Shown piece after piece: positions 27,342 through 35,621 of a stretch of 64,000 bases of DNA. Where the stretch lies: the NCBI RefSeq assembly GCF_024734895.1, contig NZ_CP091430.1, positions 5,908,501-5,972,500 on the forward strand, in the 5' to 3' direction. The DNA is from Paenibacillus spongiae (GTDB lineage Bacteria; Bacillota; Bacilli; Paenibacillales; Paenibacillaceae). Position 1 is the first letter of the stretch. Every line of letters starts with the position of its first letter. The notes under the pieces were generated by a model. That model saw nothing but the letters and a program-made list of their open reading frames with translations, ran no database searches and had not been told where the DNA came from. The translations under genes and the position numbers were made by a program.

Positions 27342-28520
27342 TTAATAAGCCAGCGAGAACAATCCGTTGATGTGCGACAGATAACGGGCATTACTTGCTT
27401 TCTTCATCAGGGAAGCAGGCGTGCCTTTCATCTCGATGCCGCTTTCGCCGATGGCGCCGATTCCGTCTTTACGTCCCAAGCTAGCAAGCGTACCCGAGAA
27501 GACCGGTGCGAATTTGTCCATCGTCGTACCGTTGAAGTAAGCTGCAATGTTGCCGCCGACGAGCTCGCCCATTTGCCATGCCAATTGTGCAGTTGGCGGG
27601 TATGGACGGCCTTCCGGACCGAATACGACAGCGCAGTCGCCGGCAAGGAATACTTCAGGATGCGATACGGATTGCAGGAACTCGTTCACCGTTGCACGGC
27701 CGCGGTTTACTTCGATGCCGCTGTTTGCCACGATGGAGCTGCCTTGAACGCCGCCAGTCCAAACGCAAGTGTTGGTTTCGATCGTTCTGCCGTCCTTCAG
27801 GCTGACGGTCGTTTTGCTCATTTCCGTAATTGGCAATCCTGTCAAGAATTCAACGCCGCGCTTCTCCAGGCTTTCCTGTGCACGAGCAATCAGGTCAGGG
27901 GAGAACATTGGCAGAATGCTTGGCATTGCTTCAACCAGGTACAGGGAAACGTCTGCGAAATCTACGCCGTTCTTCTTGCAGATGCCTGGAAGCTCGTCAG
28001 CAAGCTCACCCACAAGCTCAACGCCTGTAAGACCGCCGCCGCCGATAACGAACGTTGCGTCCGCTTTGTTCTTCGTTTTGCTGTATTCTGCAATGCGGGC
28101 TTCCACGTGTGCGAACAGACGGTTAGCGTCCGCTACGGATTTCAGCGTGAAGCTGTTCTCTTGAAGCCCTGGAATGCCGAAGTAGTTCGTTTCGCTGCCA
28201 AGTGCCAGAACGAGAGAATCATAGCTGAATGTCGAACCGCCTTCAACCGATACCTTGCGGCCTTCCAAGTCGATCGATTGAACGGAGCCGACTTGAACGT
28301 TAATGTCTTTCCCTTTGAACAGCTTCTGCAGTGGCAACGCAACAGCTTTCTCAGCTACGTTGCCTGCAGCGAGGCGGTGAAGCTCGGTAATAATTTGGTG
28401 GGAATCCACGCGGTTGATGACCGTAATGCTAGCTTCTTCTGGTGTAAAATGTGCACGTGCCGAAAGGGCGCTCAACAAACCGCCGTAGCCGCCACCCAAG
28501 ATCAAAATTTGTTTACTCAC
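27342..28520 (-). CDS. type II NADH dehydrogenase-like FAD oxidoreductase
   Basis: 392 residues. Two Rossmann motifs are visible: ILILGGGYGGLLSAL (FAD, residues 5-19) and ATFVIGGGGLTGVELVGEL (NADH, about 153). VFLAGDCAVV is the FAD-binding Asp region and PPTAQLAWQMGELVGGNI the quinone-side segment. This is the NDH-2 family (Ndh/YumB/YutJ), peripheral membrane enzymes passing electrons from NADH to menaquinone without proton pumping. It follows a DUF1641 gene by 27 nt, probably in one operon. Confidence 0.9.
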   Translation of the reverse strand: MSKQILILGGGYGGLLSALSARAHFTPEEASITVINRVDSHQIITELHRLAAGNVAEKAVALPLQKLFKGKDINVQVGSVQSIDLEGRKVSVEGGSTFSYDSLVLALGSETNYFGIPGLQENSFTLKSVADANRLFAHVEARIAEYSKTKNKADATFVIGGGGLTGVELVGELADELPGICKKNGVDFADVSLYLVEAMPSILPMFSPDLIARAQESLEKRGVEFLTGLPITEMSKTTVSLKDGRTIETNTCVWTGGVQGSSIVANSGIEVNRGRATVNEFLQSVSHPEVFLAGDCAVVFGPEGRPYPPTAQLAWQMGELVGGNIAAYFNGTTMDKFAPVFSGTLASLGRKDGIGAIGESGIEMKGTPASLMKKASNARYLSHINGLFSLAY

Positions 28521-28547
28521 GTTTATCCTCCGTTCTTCGTTTTAGAA

Positions 28548-28976
28548 TTATTTCTTTCTTTCGCCTAGAATATCGAGGTAAGCTTGGCCGAAACGAAGCA
28601 TCTTCTGCAGCTCGGGATCCTTCAGAAGCTTCAGCATGCCGAAGAGGCCGATCGTAGCATCGCTTTGATCCGCACGGTCATTCGCTTCGATCGCAGCGGA
28701 TGCGTAGCCTTTCACTTTCTCTTCAAGAGGCTTGTACACTTCTTGAATACCGCCTACCATGTCTTGAATCAGTACACGGTCTGTCGCTACTTTCTGTGCC
28801 AAGTCGTAGGTCTTCGTAAGAAGAGCCATCATCTCGGACAGCTTAGGCAGCTGATCCACCAATACTGTCAAAGCTTCTTGTACTTCCGGCTTCAACAGCT
28901 GATCCAGTACATCCGACTTCGCGCTCCCTTGTACGGAAGCTTCCAGTTCTACATTCTGAACGGTTGTTTCTGACAT
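28548..28976 (-). CDS. DUF1641 domain protein
   Basis: About 142 residues. It is acidic and helical, with the DUF1641 core: LDQLLKPEVQEALTVLVDQLPKLSEMM, and the C-terminal GLFGMLKLLKDPELQKMLRFGQAYLDILG. B. subtilis YrhD, beside a formate dehydrogenase, belongs here, and members recur next to flavin or molybdenum oxidoreductases. Function is unknown, perhaps a chaperone or membrane-tethering partner of the downstream NDH-2 enzyme. The ATG at 28976 has AAAGGAG ten bases upstream; a GTG two codons earlier is possible. Confidence 0.85.
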   Translation of the reverse strand: MSETTVQNVELEASVQGSAKSDVLDQLLKPEVQEALTVLVDQLPKLSEMMALLTKTYDLAQKVATDRVLIQDMVGGIQEVYKPLEEKVKGYASAAIEANDRADQSDATIGLFGMLKLLKDPELQKMLRFGQAYLDILGERKK

Positions 28977-29131
28977 TTGCACTTTGCTCCTTTGTTCATA
29001 ATAATTAGTTGATAATTGGCATTAAGGTGTTTCTTATTCCGCATCCGCATAATCTAGTGAAATTAATCACATAGATATCATGAAGATTGCGAAATGAAAT
29101 TTCGACATAAAGCTTGTTTACTGCTCCATCT

Positions 29132-29137
29132 ATTATA
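29132..29137 (-). promoter_or_regulatory. candidate -10 for DUF1641-ndh
   Basis: TATAAT on the minus strand, about 155 nt before the DUF1641 start. Possible -35 TTGCCA at a long 19-bp spacing. The remaining DNA from 28983 to 29320 carries only the hairpin at 29236-29281. Confidence 0.35.
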
Positions 29138-29235
29138 AACCCAAACGACAGTCATTTGGCAATCAAAAAATGAAGGAAAATCAAATAAATTAGCGCGATT
29201 TGGATCTATTGTCCCGCGTACGCTTCTGTTTCATT

Positions 29236-29281
29236 CCTCAACGCAAAAATTAGCTGTTTTAGCCGAATTTTTGCGTTGAGG
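29236..29281. repeat. long perfect inverted repeat
   Basis: CCTCAACGCAAAAATT and its exact complement form a 16-bp stem, with an inner GCT/AGC pairing and a TTTT loop. It lies about 40 nt past the isomerase stop on the minus strand. No T-run follows it on either strand, so it is not a classical terminator; it may be a palindromic intergenic unit or a processing hairpin. Confidence 0.7.
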
Positions 29282-29320
29282 CTTCAGATGTATGGACCCG
29301 TAATCAAACTTCTGGAACGC

Positions 29321-30190
29321 TTACCTGAAATATTTCGCCAGATGCTCGGTCGCTTTCAAGATTCCTTGTCTCTCCGCTTCCAAAGAACCCCAGAAACGGT
29401 GATCCTCCAGCTCGATTCCGATCGCTCCTTTGTATCCGAGACGATCCAGGCGGACGGCTACTTTGCCCCATTCCACTTCGCCGTGTCCGGGAATCGTATA
29501 CCGCCAGGAGCCTTCGGAGAATCCGTACTTCGCGCCGAACGTCGCTGAAAGAACGCCGCTCTCGTACAGCTCTTCGTGGAGAATTTCCGTATCCTTGCCG
29601 TGGCAGTGGTTGACCCGCTCGCCGAACTCGTCCAGCGCCCGCAAGTAATCAATGCCCAGACGGACCAAGTGGGACGGATCGTAGTTCAGGCCGAAATGGT
29701 TGGACGGAATCGCTTCGAACATCGCTCTCCACATCTCCGGCGTACAGCCCAGCGTAGCATAATGCGGCGCAGGCCCCGGCCAGCCTTCAATGGCGATGTA
29801 CAGGCCGGTTTGCTCGGCATGGCGGACGATCTCCGGGAACGACTCCTTCCATATGGCGAAGCCTTCATGGCGCGGAAGCGTATGATCCTCCGGTACCAGA
29901 CACATGAACAATACGCGTCCGCCCAATTGGGAAACCTCGGTCATCTGCTTCTTCAGCCCTTGAATGGCATCGCTGCGGCGCCCCTCGTCCCGGCTTAACA
30001 GCTGCGCCGTGTAATCCACATCGGTCGAACCGATGCCGATGCCCGCTGCTTCGCATGCCGCCTTCACTTCAGGCGTCAGTCGCGGCACATCCAGAACGTC
30101 CAAGCCGTTATCCGCAGCCCATTTCGCCACGTTGCCGATCCCTTCCGCCCCCATCTTAGGCGGTATGCGCATTCCTATTTTGAAATTCAT
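29321..30190 (-). CDS. sugar phosphate isomerase/epimerase family protein
   Basis: 289 residues; a xylose-isomerase-like TIM barrel (AP endonuclease 2 family). Metal-site patterns are visible: LYIAIEGWPGPAPH (Glu), FGLNYDPSHLVRLGIDY (Asp/His), VNHCHGKDTE and IGIELEDHRF (final Glu). Such proteins isomerise or epimerise free sugars, inosose or keto sugars. It begins 2 nt after the preceding dehydrogenase stop, and the pair resembles inositol- or keto-sugar-processing pairs. Substrate unknown. Confidence 0.85.
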   Translation of the reverse strand: MNFKIGMRIPPKMGAEGIGNVAKWAADNGLDVLDVPRLTPEVKAACEAAGIGIGSTDVDYTAQLLSRDEGRRSDAIQGLKKQMTEVSQLGGRVLFMCLVPEDHTLPRHEGFAIWKESFPEIVRHAEQTGLYIAIEGWPGPAPHYATLGCTPEMWRAMFEAIPSNHFGLNYDPSHLVRLGIDYLRALDEFGERVNHCHGKDTEILHEELYESGVLSATFGAKYGFSEGSWRYTIPGHGEVEWGKVAVRLDRLGYKGAIGIELEDHRFWGSLEAERQGILKATEHLAKYFR

Positions 30191-30192
30191 GG

Positions 30193-31179
30193 TTATTGTA
30201 CACCTTCTTTTCCGGCTTCGATCGGTACATAGCCCGCCGCCTGGTAGACCATCTCGGAGAACTTGACCACCTTGTAGGCGAACTCGCCGGATACGAGCAC
30301 CTCATGGCGACCGAGAATCGCATCGATGAAGCTCTTGTCCTGGTTGGTCGTCGACTTCGGAAGCTCCGGCACGACCGGTTCTTGACGGAGACGGCGCAGC
30401 GTGATCTTTCCGTTATCATAGAATATCGCGCCATCCTCACCGCAGAACACGTAAGTTTCATGCCAGCAAGGCGCATAACCGACAAGATTCAATCCTGCAA
30501 CGGCACCCTCTGCGAATCGGATCGAGGTGAAGGTGTCGATCTCAACTGGCGATCCGTGCATATGTAGCTGCGGTTTCACTTCAACCGGGGTAAGTCCCGT
30601 CGTCCACAGCAGCACGTCGATGATATGGCTGCCGGAATCCATCAGGAAGCCGCCTCCGGAGAGCGCCGGGTCCTGACGCCACGAGCCAGGCGTTCCCTGC
30701 TTCCACTCTTGGTACAGCGAAGCCGTAATGGAGGTCAGCTTGCCGATTTCTCCTCTGGCGATTGCATCCTGGATGTATAGAAACTCAGGTTGAAAGTGCC
30801 GCTGATACGATACTTGCAAAATCTTCCCAGCCCGCTTGGCTGTCTGGATTAACAGCTCCGCTTCGGCCGACGAGCATGTCATCGGCTTCTCGATCAAGAC
30901 ATGGCAGCCTTTCTCCAGAACATCGGTCGCCTGCTGGAAATGGAGGGTATGGGGGGAACAAATAACGACCGCATCCAGCTCCACTTGGTCCAGCATCTCC
31001 TTATAATCGGAGAATTGCTTGACGTTCTTCAATTCAAATTTCTCGACGAACGAACTTCTGGTCGCAGCACTCGTATCGGCTACCGCCGCGATCTCGACCT
31101 CGGGCAGTTCAAGCAGCTGCCTTGCATGCCACTGCGAGATTCCTCCCGTACCAATCATACCAATGCGAATCTTGCTCAT
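30193..31179 (-). CDS. Gfo/Idh/MocA family oxidoreductase
   Basis: About 328 residues from ATG 31179 (AGGAGG eight bases upstream; the frame opens six codons earlier). The N-terminal Rossmann domain has IGMIGTGGISQWHA, AVVICSPHTLHFQ and the catalytic-type LIEKPMTCSSAEA (Lys). The C-terminal alpha/beta substrate domain has GGGFLMDSGSHIIDVL. NAD(P)-dependent oxidation or reduction of a sugar or cyclitol is expected. Translated with the isomerase downstream. Confidence 0.88.
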   Translation of the reverse strand: MSKIRIGMIGTGGISQWHARQLLELPEVEIAAVADTSAATRSSFVEKFELKNVKQFSDYKEMLDQVELDAVVICSPHTLHFQQATDVLEKGCHVLIEKPMTCSSAEAELLIQTAKRAGKILQVSYQRHFQPEFLYIQDAIARGEIGKLTSITASLYQEWKQGTPGSWRQDPALSGGGFLMDSGSHIIDVLLWTTGLTPVEVKPQLHMHGSPVEIDTFTSIRFAEGAVAGLNLVGYAPCWHETYVFCGEDGAIFYDNGKITLRRLRQEPVVPELPKSTTNQDKSFIDAILGRHEVLVSGEFAYKVVKFSEMVYQAAGYVPIEAGKEGVQ

Positions 31180-31428
31180 ACCTCCAACCTCCTGCATGAA
31201 ATCATAATTAGGTTGCTTCCTTCTTGACCTTCAAGTAGGATCATAAGACCTGACAATATAACGGACTTAGGAATGACAACACGGTTATTGTAAGCGCGCC
31301 CACCCAATAAGTAAAGTATAGAATTATGACAACCTGTTAAAGTGAGAACGTCTCGTCCAAGAAGGAGACAGGATAGGCGAAAATAGAAGATATTGTTATT
31401 TCCTAATTGACGGTATGAGGTCCATGGC

Positions 31429-31527
31429 GTGAAAATTGAGCTGAAAGATAAATCGGAAGGGCGCTTGATTGACGTGGATTGGCAAGGTCTATTTGGAGCA
31501 AATACGATGATACCAAGGAGGTTATGA
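31429..31527 (+). CDS. possible 32-residue ORF upstream of a membrane peptide
   Basis: A GTG-initiated frame (beginning VKIELKDKSEG) ends in TGA overlapping the ATG of the next small gene, an arrangement usual for coupled genes. The ribosome site is weak (GAGG at nine or so bases). It may be a leader peptide or chance. No family is recognised. Confidence 0.25.
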   Translation: MKIELKDKSEGRLIDVDWQGLFGANTMIPRRL

Positions 31528-31715
31528 TGAAAAAATATACCGTTCCCTACTTCGGCTGTTCCGTCTTTATAACGGTAATTCTGTTCTTTCTGCTTTCCTG
31601 GCTGCTTGAGCCGGAAGGCGATTCCGGCCTATTGATCGTTATGACGATATTAATTTCCCTGCAGATTTCTTTTGTTACGGGATTAATCCTGGCGAAGGGC
31701 AGAAGCAGACGGTAG
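31527..31715 (+). CDS. small two-helix membrane protein
   Basis: 62 residues with two hydrophobic helices (VPYFGCSVFITVILFFLLSW and LLIVMTILISLQISFVTGLI) separated by a short acidic loop, ending in a basic KGRSRR tail, which suggests both ends are cytoplasmic. AAGGAGG stands five bases before the second of two tandem ATGs. No family is recognised; it resembles the many small hypothetical membrane proteins of Bacillales. Confidence 0.6.
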   Translation: MKKYTVPYFGCSVFITVILFFLLSWLLEPEGDSGLLIVMTILISLQISFVTGLILAKGRSRR

Positions 31716-31885
31716 CAGACAGACGCGCTTCCTCCGCCGCATGTTCCTGACACCTCGCTGCACGGCAGCAGTACTGTGAGGGACGGCTATTCTATTCAGC
31801 CCGCCTCAATATAACAACGCTGTTTAGGGCTGTTATTATTTTGAACGAGTGCGTGCATTTCTTCCGAACAAGCGCATGCTTCATT

Positions 31886-31932
31886 ATTAACGAAAGAACC
31901 GGGTGCCAGCAGCACCCGGTTCTTTCGTTAAT
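31886..31932 (-). terminator. intrinsic terminator of thrS
   Basis: A perfect 21-bp stem (the arm contains GAAAGAACCGGGTGC) closed by a CAGCA loop, just past the thrS stop. The T-rich 3' arm runs into TTCTTTCGTTAAT on the minus strand. Confidence 0.85.
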
Positions 31933-31945
31933 TAGCGTGCATTCC

Positions 31946-33859
31946 TTATTGTTTGCCGCGAATTTCTTCGATCACTTGCTGAATGAACGCTTCCAGTCCC
32001 TTGGTGCCGATATCGCCTTCGCCCCGCTTGCGGACCGCGACCGATTGCTCCGTCCGCTCGTTCTCGCCGAGCACCAGCATGTAAGGAACCTTCTCCAGCT
32101 GCGCTTCACGAATTTTGTAGCCGAGCTTTTCGTTGCGCTCATCCAATTCGACCCGGATCCCCGCCCGGACAAGCGCCTTCTTGACCTCGTATGCGTAGTC
32201 AAGAAAATTATCCGACACCGGCAGCAGCTTCACCTGGACCGGAGCAAGCCAGAGCGGGAATTGGCCGCTGTAATGCTCGGTCAGAATGCCGATAAAGCGG
32301 TCGATCGAGCCGTAGATCGCCCGGTGGATGACGACCGGACGATGCTTCTGGTTGTCTTCTCCGATATAGGAGAGCTCGAATTTCTCCGGCATCTGGAAGT
32401 CAAGCTGGATCGTTGCGCACTGCCAGCTCCGCTTCAGCGCGTCGAGAATGTGGAAGTCGATCTTCGGACCGTAGAACGCGCCATCCCCTTCATTGATCCG
32501 GTATTCGATATTCCGGCTGTCGAGCACGTTCTGGAGCGCGCCCTCCGCTTGGTCCCACAGCTCCTCCGAACCCATCCGGTCCTCGGGACGGGTCGACAGC
32601 TCGATTGTATATTCGAAGCCGAATACCTTATAGATCCGGTCAATCAGTAGGATGACGCGGCCGATCTCGTCATCGATTTGGTCCGGACGCACGAAGATGT
32701 GGGCATCGTCCTGGCAGAAGGTGCGCACACGCATCATCCCGTTCAGCGCGCCCGACAGCTCGTGACGGTGCACCTGGCCGAATTCGGATAACCGGATCGG
32801 CAGCTCGCGGTACGAATGCAGCTTGTTCTTGAATATCAGCATATGGCCCGGGCAATTCATCGGTTTCAGCGCGAATTTGGTTTCATCCACCTCGGTGAAG
32901 TACATATTCTCCCGGTATTGATCCCAGTGCCCGGACTGCTCCCACATCCGCTGGTTCATCATAAATGGGGTACGGACCTCATCATAATCCTGTTTCGCCT
33001 GCTGCTCGCGGGAGAAGTTCTCCAGCTCCGTGCGGATCGCCATTCCCTTCGGCAGATAGAACGGCATGCCCGGCGCTTCCTCCGAGAACATGAACAATTC
33101 GAGCTCTTTGCCCAGCTTGCGGTGATCGCGCTTCTTGGCTTCCTCGAGAAGATGCAGATGCTCATCAAGCTGGGATTTCTTCGGGAACGATGTGCCGTAG
33201 ATACGCTGCAGCACCTTATTATCCGAAATTCCGCGCCAGTAGGCGCCTGCTACGGACAGCAGCTTGAACGCCTTGATCCGGCCTGTGGACGGCAGATGCG
33301 GGCCGCGGCAGAGATCGAAGAACTCGCCTTGGTCATAGATCGTAATAACCGACTGCTCGGGCAAGTCGCGAATCAATTCCAGCTTCAGCGGGTCCTCCAG
33401 CTCTTCGAAGATCCGGATCGCTTCTTCCCGGCTAACGACACGGCGGGTGATCGGCAGGTTCTCCTGCGCGATCCGCTCCATCTCCTTCTCGATCTCGCTG
33501 AGATCGTCCGTGGACAACGGCTTCTCAATATCGATATCATAGTAGAAGCCGTCTTCGATAACGGGACCGATGCCAAGCTTAACGGCTTTAGCGCCGTAAA
33601 TCCGCTTAATCGCTTGCGCCATAAGATGAGCCGTACTGTGTCGATAGACTTCCAAGCCTTCCTTGCTGCCTTCCGTGATGATTTCCACATCGCTGTCCTC
33701 GTCAATCGACCGGTTCAGATCAACCAATTGACCGTTAACTTTGCCGGCCACCGCCGACTTCTTCAACCCGGAGCTGATCGATCCAGCAAGCTGCTCCATC
33801 GTTGTACCATGCTCAACCTCTCGGACTGCGCCATCTGGTAGTGTTAGTTTCATAGCCAT
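31946..33859 (-). CDS. thrS: threonyl-tRNA synthetase
   Basis: 637 residues from the ATG at 33859. The N-terminal TGS domain (KLTLPDGAVREVEHGTT) and the editing domain with HSTAHLMAQAIK come first. Class II catalytic motifs follow: MNCPGHMLIFK and RLSEFGQVHRHELSGALNGMMRVRTF (motif 2), with an anticodon-binding domain at the end (PLWLAPVQVKLLPV). It charges tRNA-Thr in the cytosol. Expression is governed by the T-box leader directly upstream. Full length, no oddities. Two in-frame ATGs flank the chosen start. Confidence 0.97.
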   Translation of the reverse strand: MAMKLTLPDGAVREVEHGTTMEQLAGSISSGLKKSAVAGKVNGQLVDLNRSIDEDSDVEIITEGSKEGLEVYRHSTAHLMAQAIKRIYGAKAVKLGIGPVIEDGFYYDIDIEKPLSTDDLSEIEKEMERIAQENLPITRRVVSREEAIRIFEELEDPLKLELIRDLPEQSVITIYDQGEFFDLCRGPHLPSTGRIKAFKLLSVAGAYWRGISDNKVLQRIYGTSFPKKSQLDEHLHLLEEAKKRDHRKLGKELELFMFSEEAPGMPFYLPKGMAIRTELENFSREQQAKQDYDEVRTPFMMNQRMWEQSGHWDQYRENMYFTEVDETKFALKPMNCPGHMLIFKNKLHSYRELPIRLSEFGQVHRHELSGALNGMMRVRTFCQDDAHIFVRPDQIDDEIGRVILLIDRIYKVFGFEYTIELSTRPEDRMGSEELWDQAEGALQNVLDSRNIEYRINEGDGAFYGPKIDFHILDALKRSWQCATIQLDFQMPEKFELSYIGEDNQKHRPVVIHRAIYGSIDRFIGILTEHYSGQFPLWLAPVQVKLLPVSDNFLDYAYEVKKALVRAGIRVELDERNEKLGYKIREAQLEKVPYMLVLGENERTEQSVAVRKRGEGDIGTKGLEAFIQQVIEEIRGKQ

Positions 33860-33893
33860 GATCGTCATTCCTCTCGTGATTAAAGTTTATATA

Positions 33894-34180
33894 GCAACAA
33901 AAAAAACGCATCTCATCCCAAGGGACGAGTGCGCTTAGCTCGTGGTTCCACCCTAATTCAATCCGCTCTCGTTCTGACGCGAACGGATTCTCATTTTGAT
34001 TCACATCCGTAACGAGGACGAGACGGCATCCCTTACTTCGCGGCCGGCCGCGGTTCAAAGATACGGCTACAAAGGGGTAATTCCGTAGCGGTTGCTGAAG
34101 GAGCTTGCAGCCTAGGCCCCTCTCTCTGTACAGCGTCGTTAAGAAATCATGTCTTTGATCATCGCCTGCTGGTATATGGC
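33894..34180 (-). promoter_or_regulatory. T-box riboswitch leader of thrS
   Basis: The conserved T-box AGGGTGGAACCACG (33941-33954 on the minus strand) is followed by a terminator stem (GCGCACTCGTCCC with its partner GGGATGAGATGCG) ending in a run of T's at about 33895-33906. Upstream is the long stem I region, with GAATTACCCC near its 3' side; ACC there is a plausible threonine specifier codon. Uncharged tRNA-Thr should favour the antiterminator and allow thrS transcription. Specifier assignment is inferred; the rest is seen directly. Confidence 0.92.
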
Positions 34181-34185
34181 TCAAC

Positions 34186-34214
34186 ATTATATAGACTGCG
34201 CAGCATTTGGTCAA
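34186..34214 (-). promoter_or_regulatory. promoter of the thrS T-box transcript
   Basis: TTGACC and a perfect TATAAT on the minus strand, separated by exactly 17 bp, immediately before the T-box leader. Confidence 0.85.
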
Positions 34215-34306
34215 GTCAGATTATAAAAAATAGGCAGCGCTCGCAATGTGGCTTTTTTCACCCCTGAGGTGTCTAATAAAAGGCAAGGCAAGAGGAGGTA
34301 CCATCC

Positions 34307-35542
34307 ATGTCAGGAGCTCATGACGCATCACCCCCTGTTAATCCGGATAACCAGGGCGAGTACAAAGCATTCGAACCCATTGTCAGGCAATACTACGGAC
34401 GCATCCGCAACTATTTCATGATGAAGGTGGATTCCGCCAGCGCAGAGGATTTAACCCAGCAGGTATTCTTGAAGGCCATGGAGAACCTCCATACCTTCCG
34501 CCGCGATTCAAGCGTCTTTACCTGGCTGTACACCATCGCGCACAACACGCTAAAAAACGAATATCGCAGACGGTCCCGTTCACAAGAGTCATTATACGAC
34601 GGGATCGATTGGAGCTCGCGGTTCGTCTCCTTGGACTTCGAGCAGAACTTGGAAATTCGGATCGACATAAGCGCGGCGCTCAAGAAGCTGAGCATGCTCG
34701 ATCAGCAAATTATTACGCTGCGTTTCTTCGTGGATTGCACATTATCCGAAATCGCGGAAATCGTCGGCATGCGCGAGAGCGCTGTGAAGAACAGGTTATA
34801 CCGCTCTCTGGATAAGCTAAGAAGCGAGATGCAGAATTGGAGAGGATTGAAGATCATGTCCATTCAACAAATGGTATCTATCGTGAATATGAATGATTCC
34901 GATGCTGTGAAGAATGACAGTCAAGCCAATGTGTATGAGGATTTATTCAACGAGCTGAATAACAGCGTCAATCGCCTAATAGCCAAATTGAATCATAAGC
35001 CGACGAAGAAAGTGGTTATTGAGCTGTATCCCGATCTCCCTACGTTCCACGCGGCCGTCGGCGAGGCGGATGCGCCCGATTGGTTCATGGGAATCTATGA
35101 AGATAACTCGATCAAGATCGTTTCTCCCTTGAATCCGGGTCCCGAGCATACGTATCAATCGATACTGAAGTCAACCACGCACTTATTCGCAATGTGGCTC
35201 GTCACCGATATTAATCCCCAAGCGCCAAGGTGGCTTCGGCAAGGGCTGGGGGGATATGAAGCCGGTCAGATGTCGCAAGCCTATATCAAAGACAGCATTC
35301 GAGAAGCGGTGCACAAGGGTACAATCCCAACGCTGGAGGAGCTGGAGGATGACTCCTGGGAGCTGCAAACAACGGGAGGATTTCAATTCTCTTATAAAAT
35401 GGTAGAATTCATCGTAAAGGAATACGGTGTCGATGCGCTTAACAAGATCATTCGAAATCCCGGTGATTTTCAAGGAATCTTCCACTGCTCGGAAGCCGAG
35501 CTGCGGGAGCGGTGGATTGCCGATTTGAAGAAGCAGGTATAG
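34307..35542 (+). CDS. ECF sigma factor fused to a degenerate peptidase-MA-like domain
   Basis: 411 residues. Region 2 (about 21-90) has FEPIVRQYYGRIRNYF and DLTQQVFLKAMENLHTFR; region 4 (about 122-178) has LDQQIITLRFFVDCTLSEIAEIVG and AVKNRLYRSLDKLR. A linker leads to a C-terminal domain (about 205-411) that reads like gluzincin peptidase-MA proteins, with PRWLRQGLGGYEAG and FSYKMVEFIVKEYGVDAL. The expected HExxH zinc helix is KSTTH (288-292), so catalysis is very unlikely. No anti-sigma gene is adjacent; the extension may itself regulate the factor. AGGAGG lies eight bases before the ATG. Confidence 0.83.
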   Translation: MSGAHDASPPVNPDNQGEYKAFEPIVRQYYGRIRNYFMMKVDSASAEDLTQQVFLKAMENLHTFRRDSSVFTWLYTIAHNTLKNEYRRRSRSQESLYDGIDWSSRFVSLDFEQNLEIRIDISAALKKLSMLDQQIITLRFFVDCTLSEIAEIVGMRESAVKNRLYRSLDKLRSEMQNWRGLKIMSIQQMVSIVNMNDSDAVKNDSQANVYEDLFNELNNSVNRLIAKLNHKPTKKVVIELYPDLPTFHAAVGEADAPDWFMGIYEDNSIKIVSPLNPGPEHTYQSILKSTTHLFAMWLVTDINPQAPRWLRQGLGGYEAGQMSQAYIKDSIREAVHKGTIPTLEELEDDSWELQTTGGFQFSYKMVEFIVKEYGVDALNKIIRNPGDFQGIFHCSEAELRERWIADLKKQV

Positions 35543-35558
35543 GATCGAAGATCGTGAA

Positions 35559-35598
35559 CCAATAGCCGCTGGCTGTGCCTAGGCTATTGGTTTTTTTT
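35559..35598 (+). terminator. intrinsic terminator of the sigma factor gene
   Basis: CCAATAGCC pairs with GGCTATTGG and is followed by eight T's. Confidence 0.92.
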
Positions 35599-35621
35599 GT
35601 TGGCTATTCAACAGCCTCTAT

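Noticed and set aside
27372..28568. 398-codon open frame on the plus strand
   Set aside because: Antisense shadow of the NADH dehydrogenase gene.
33813..34214. 133-codon open frame upstream of thrS
   Set aside because: It lies across the T-box leader and its terminator, which explain the sequence fully.
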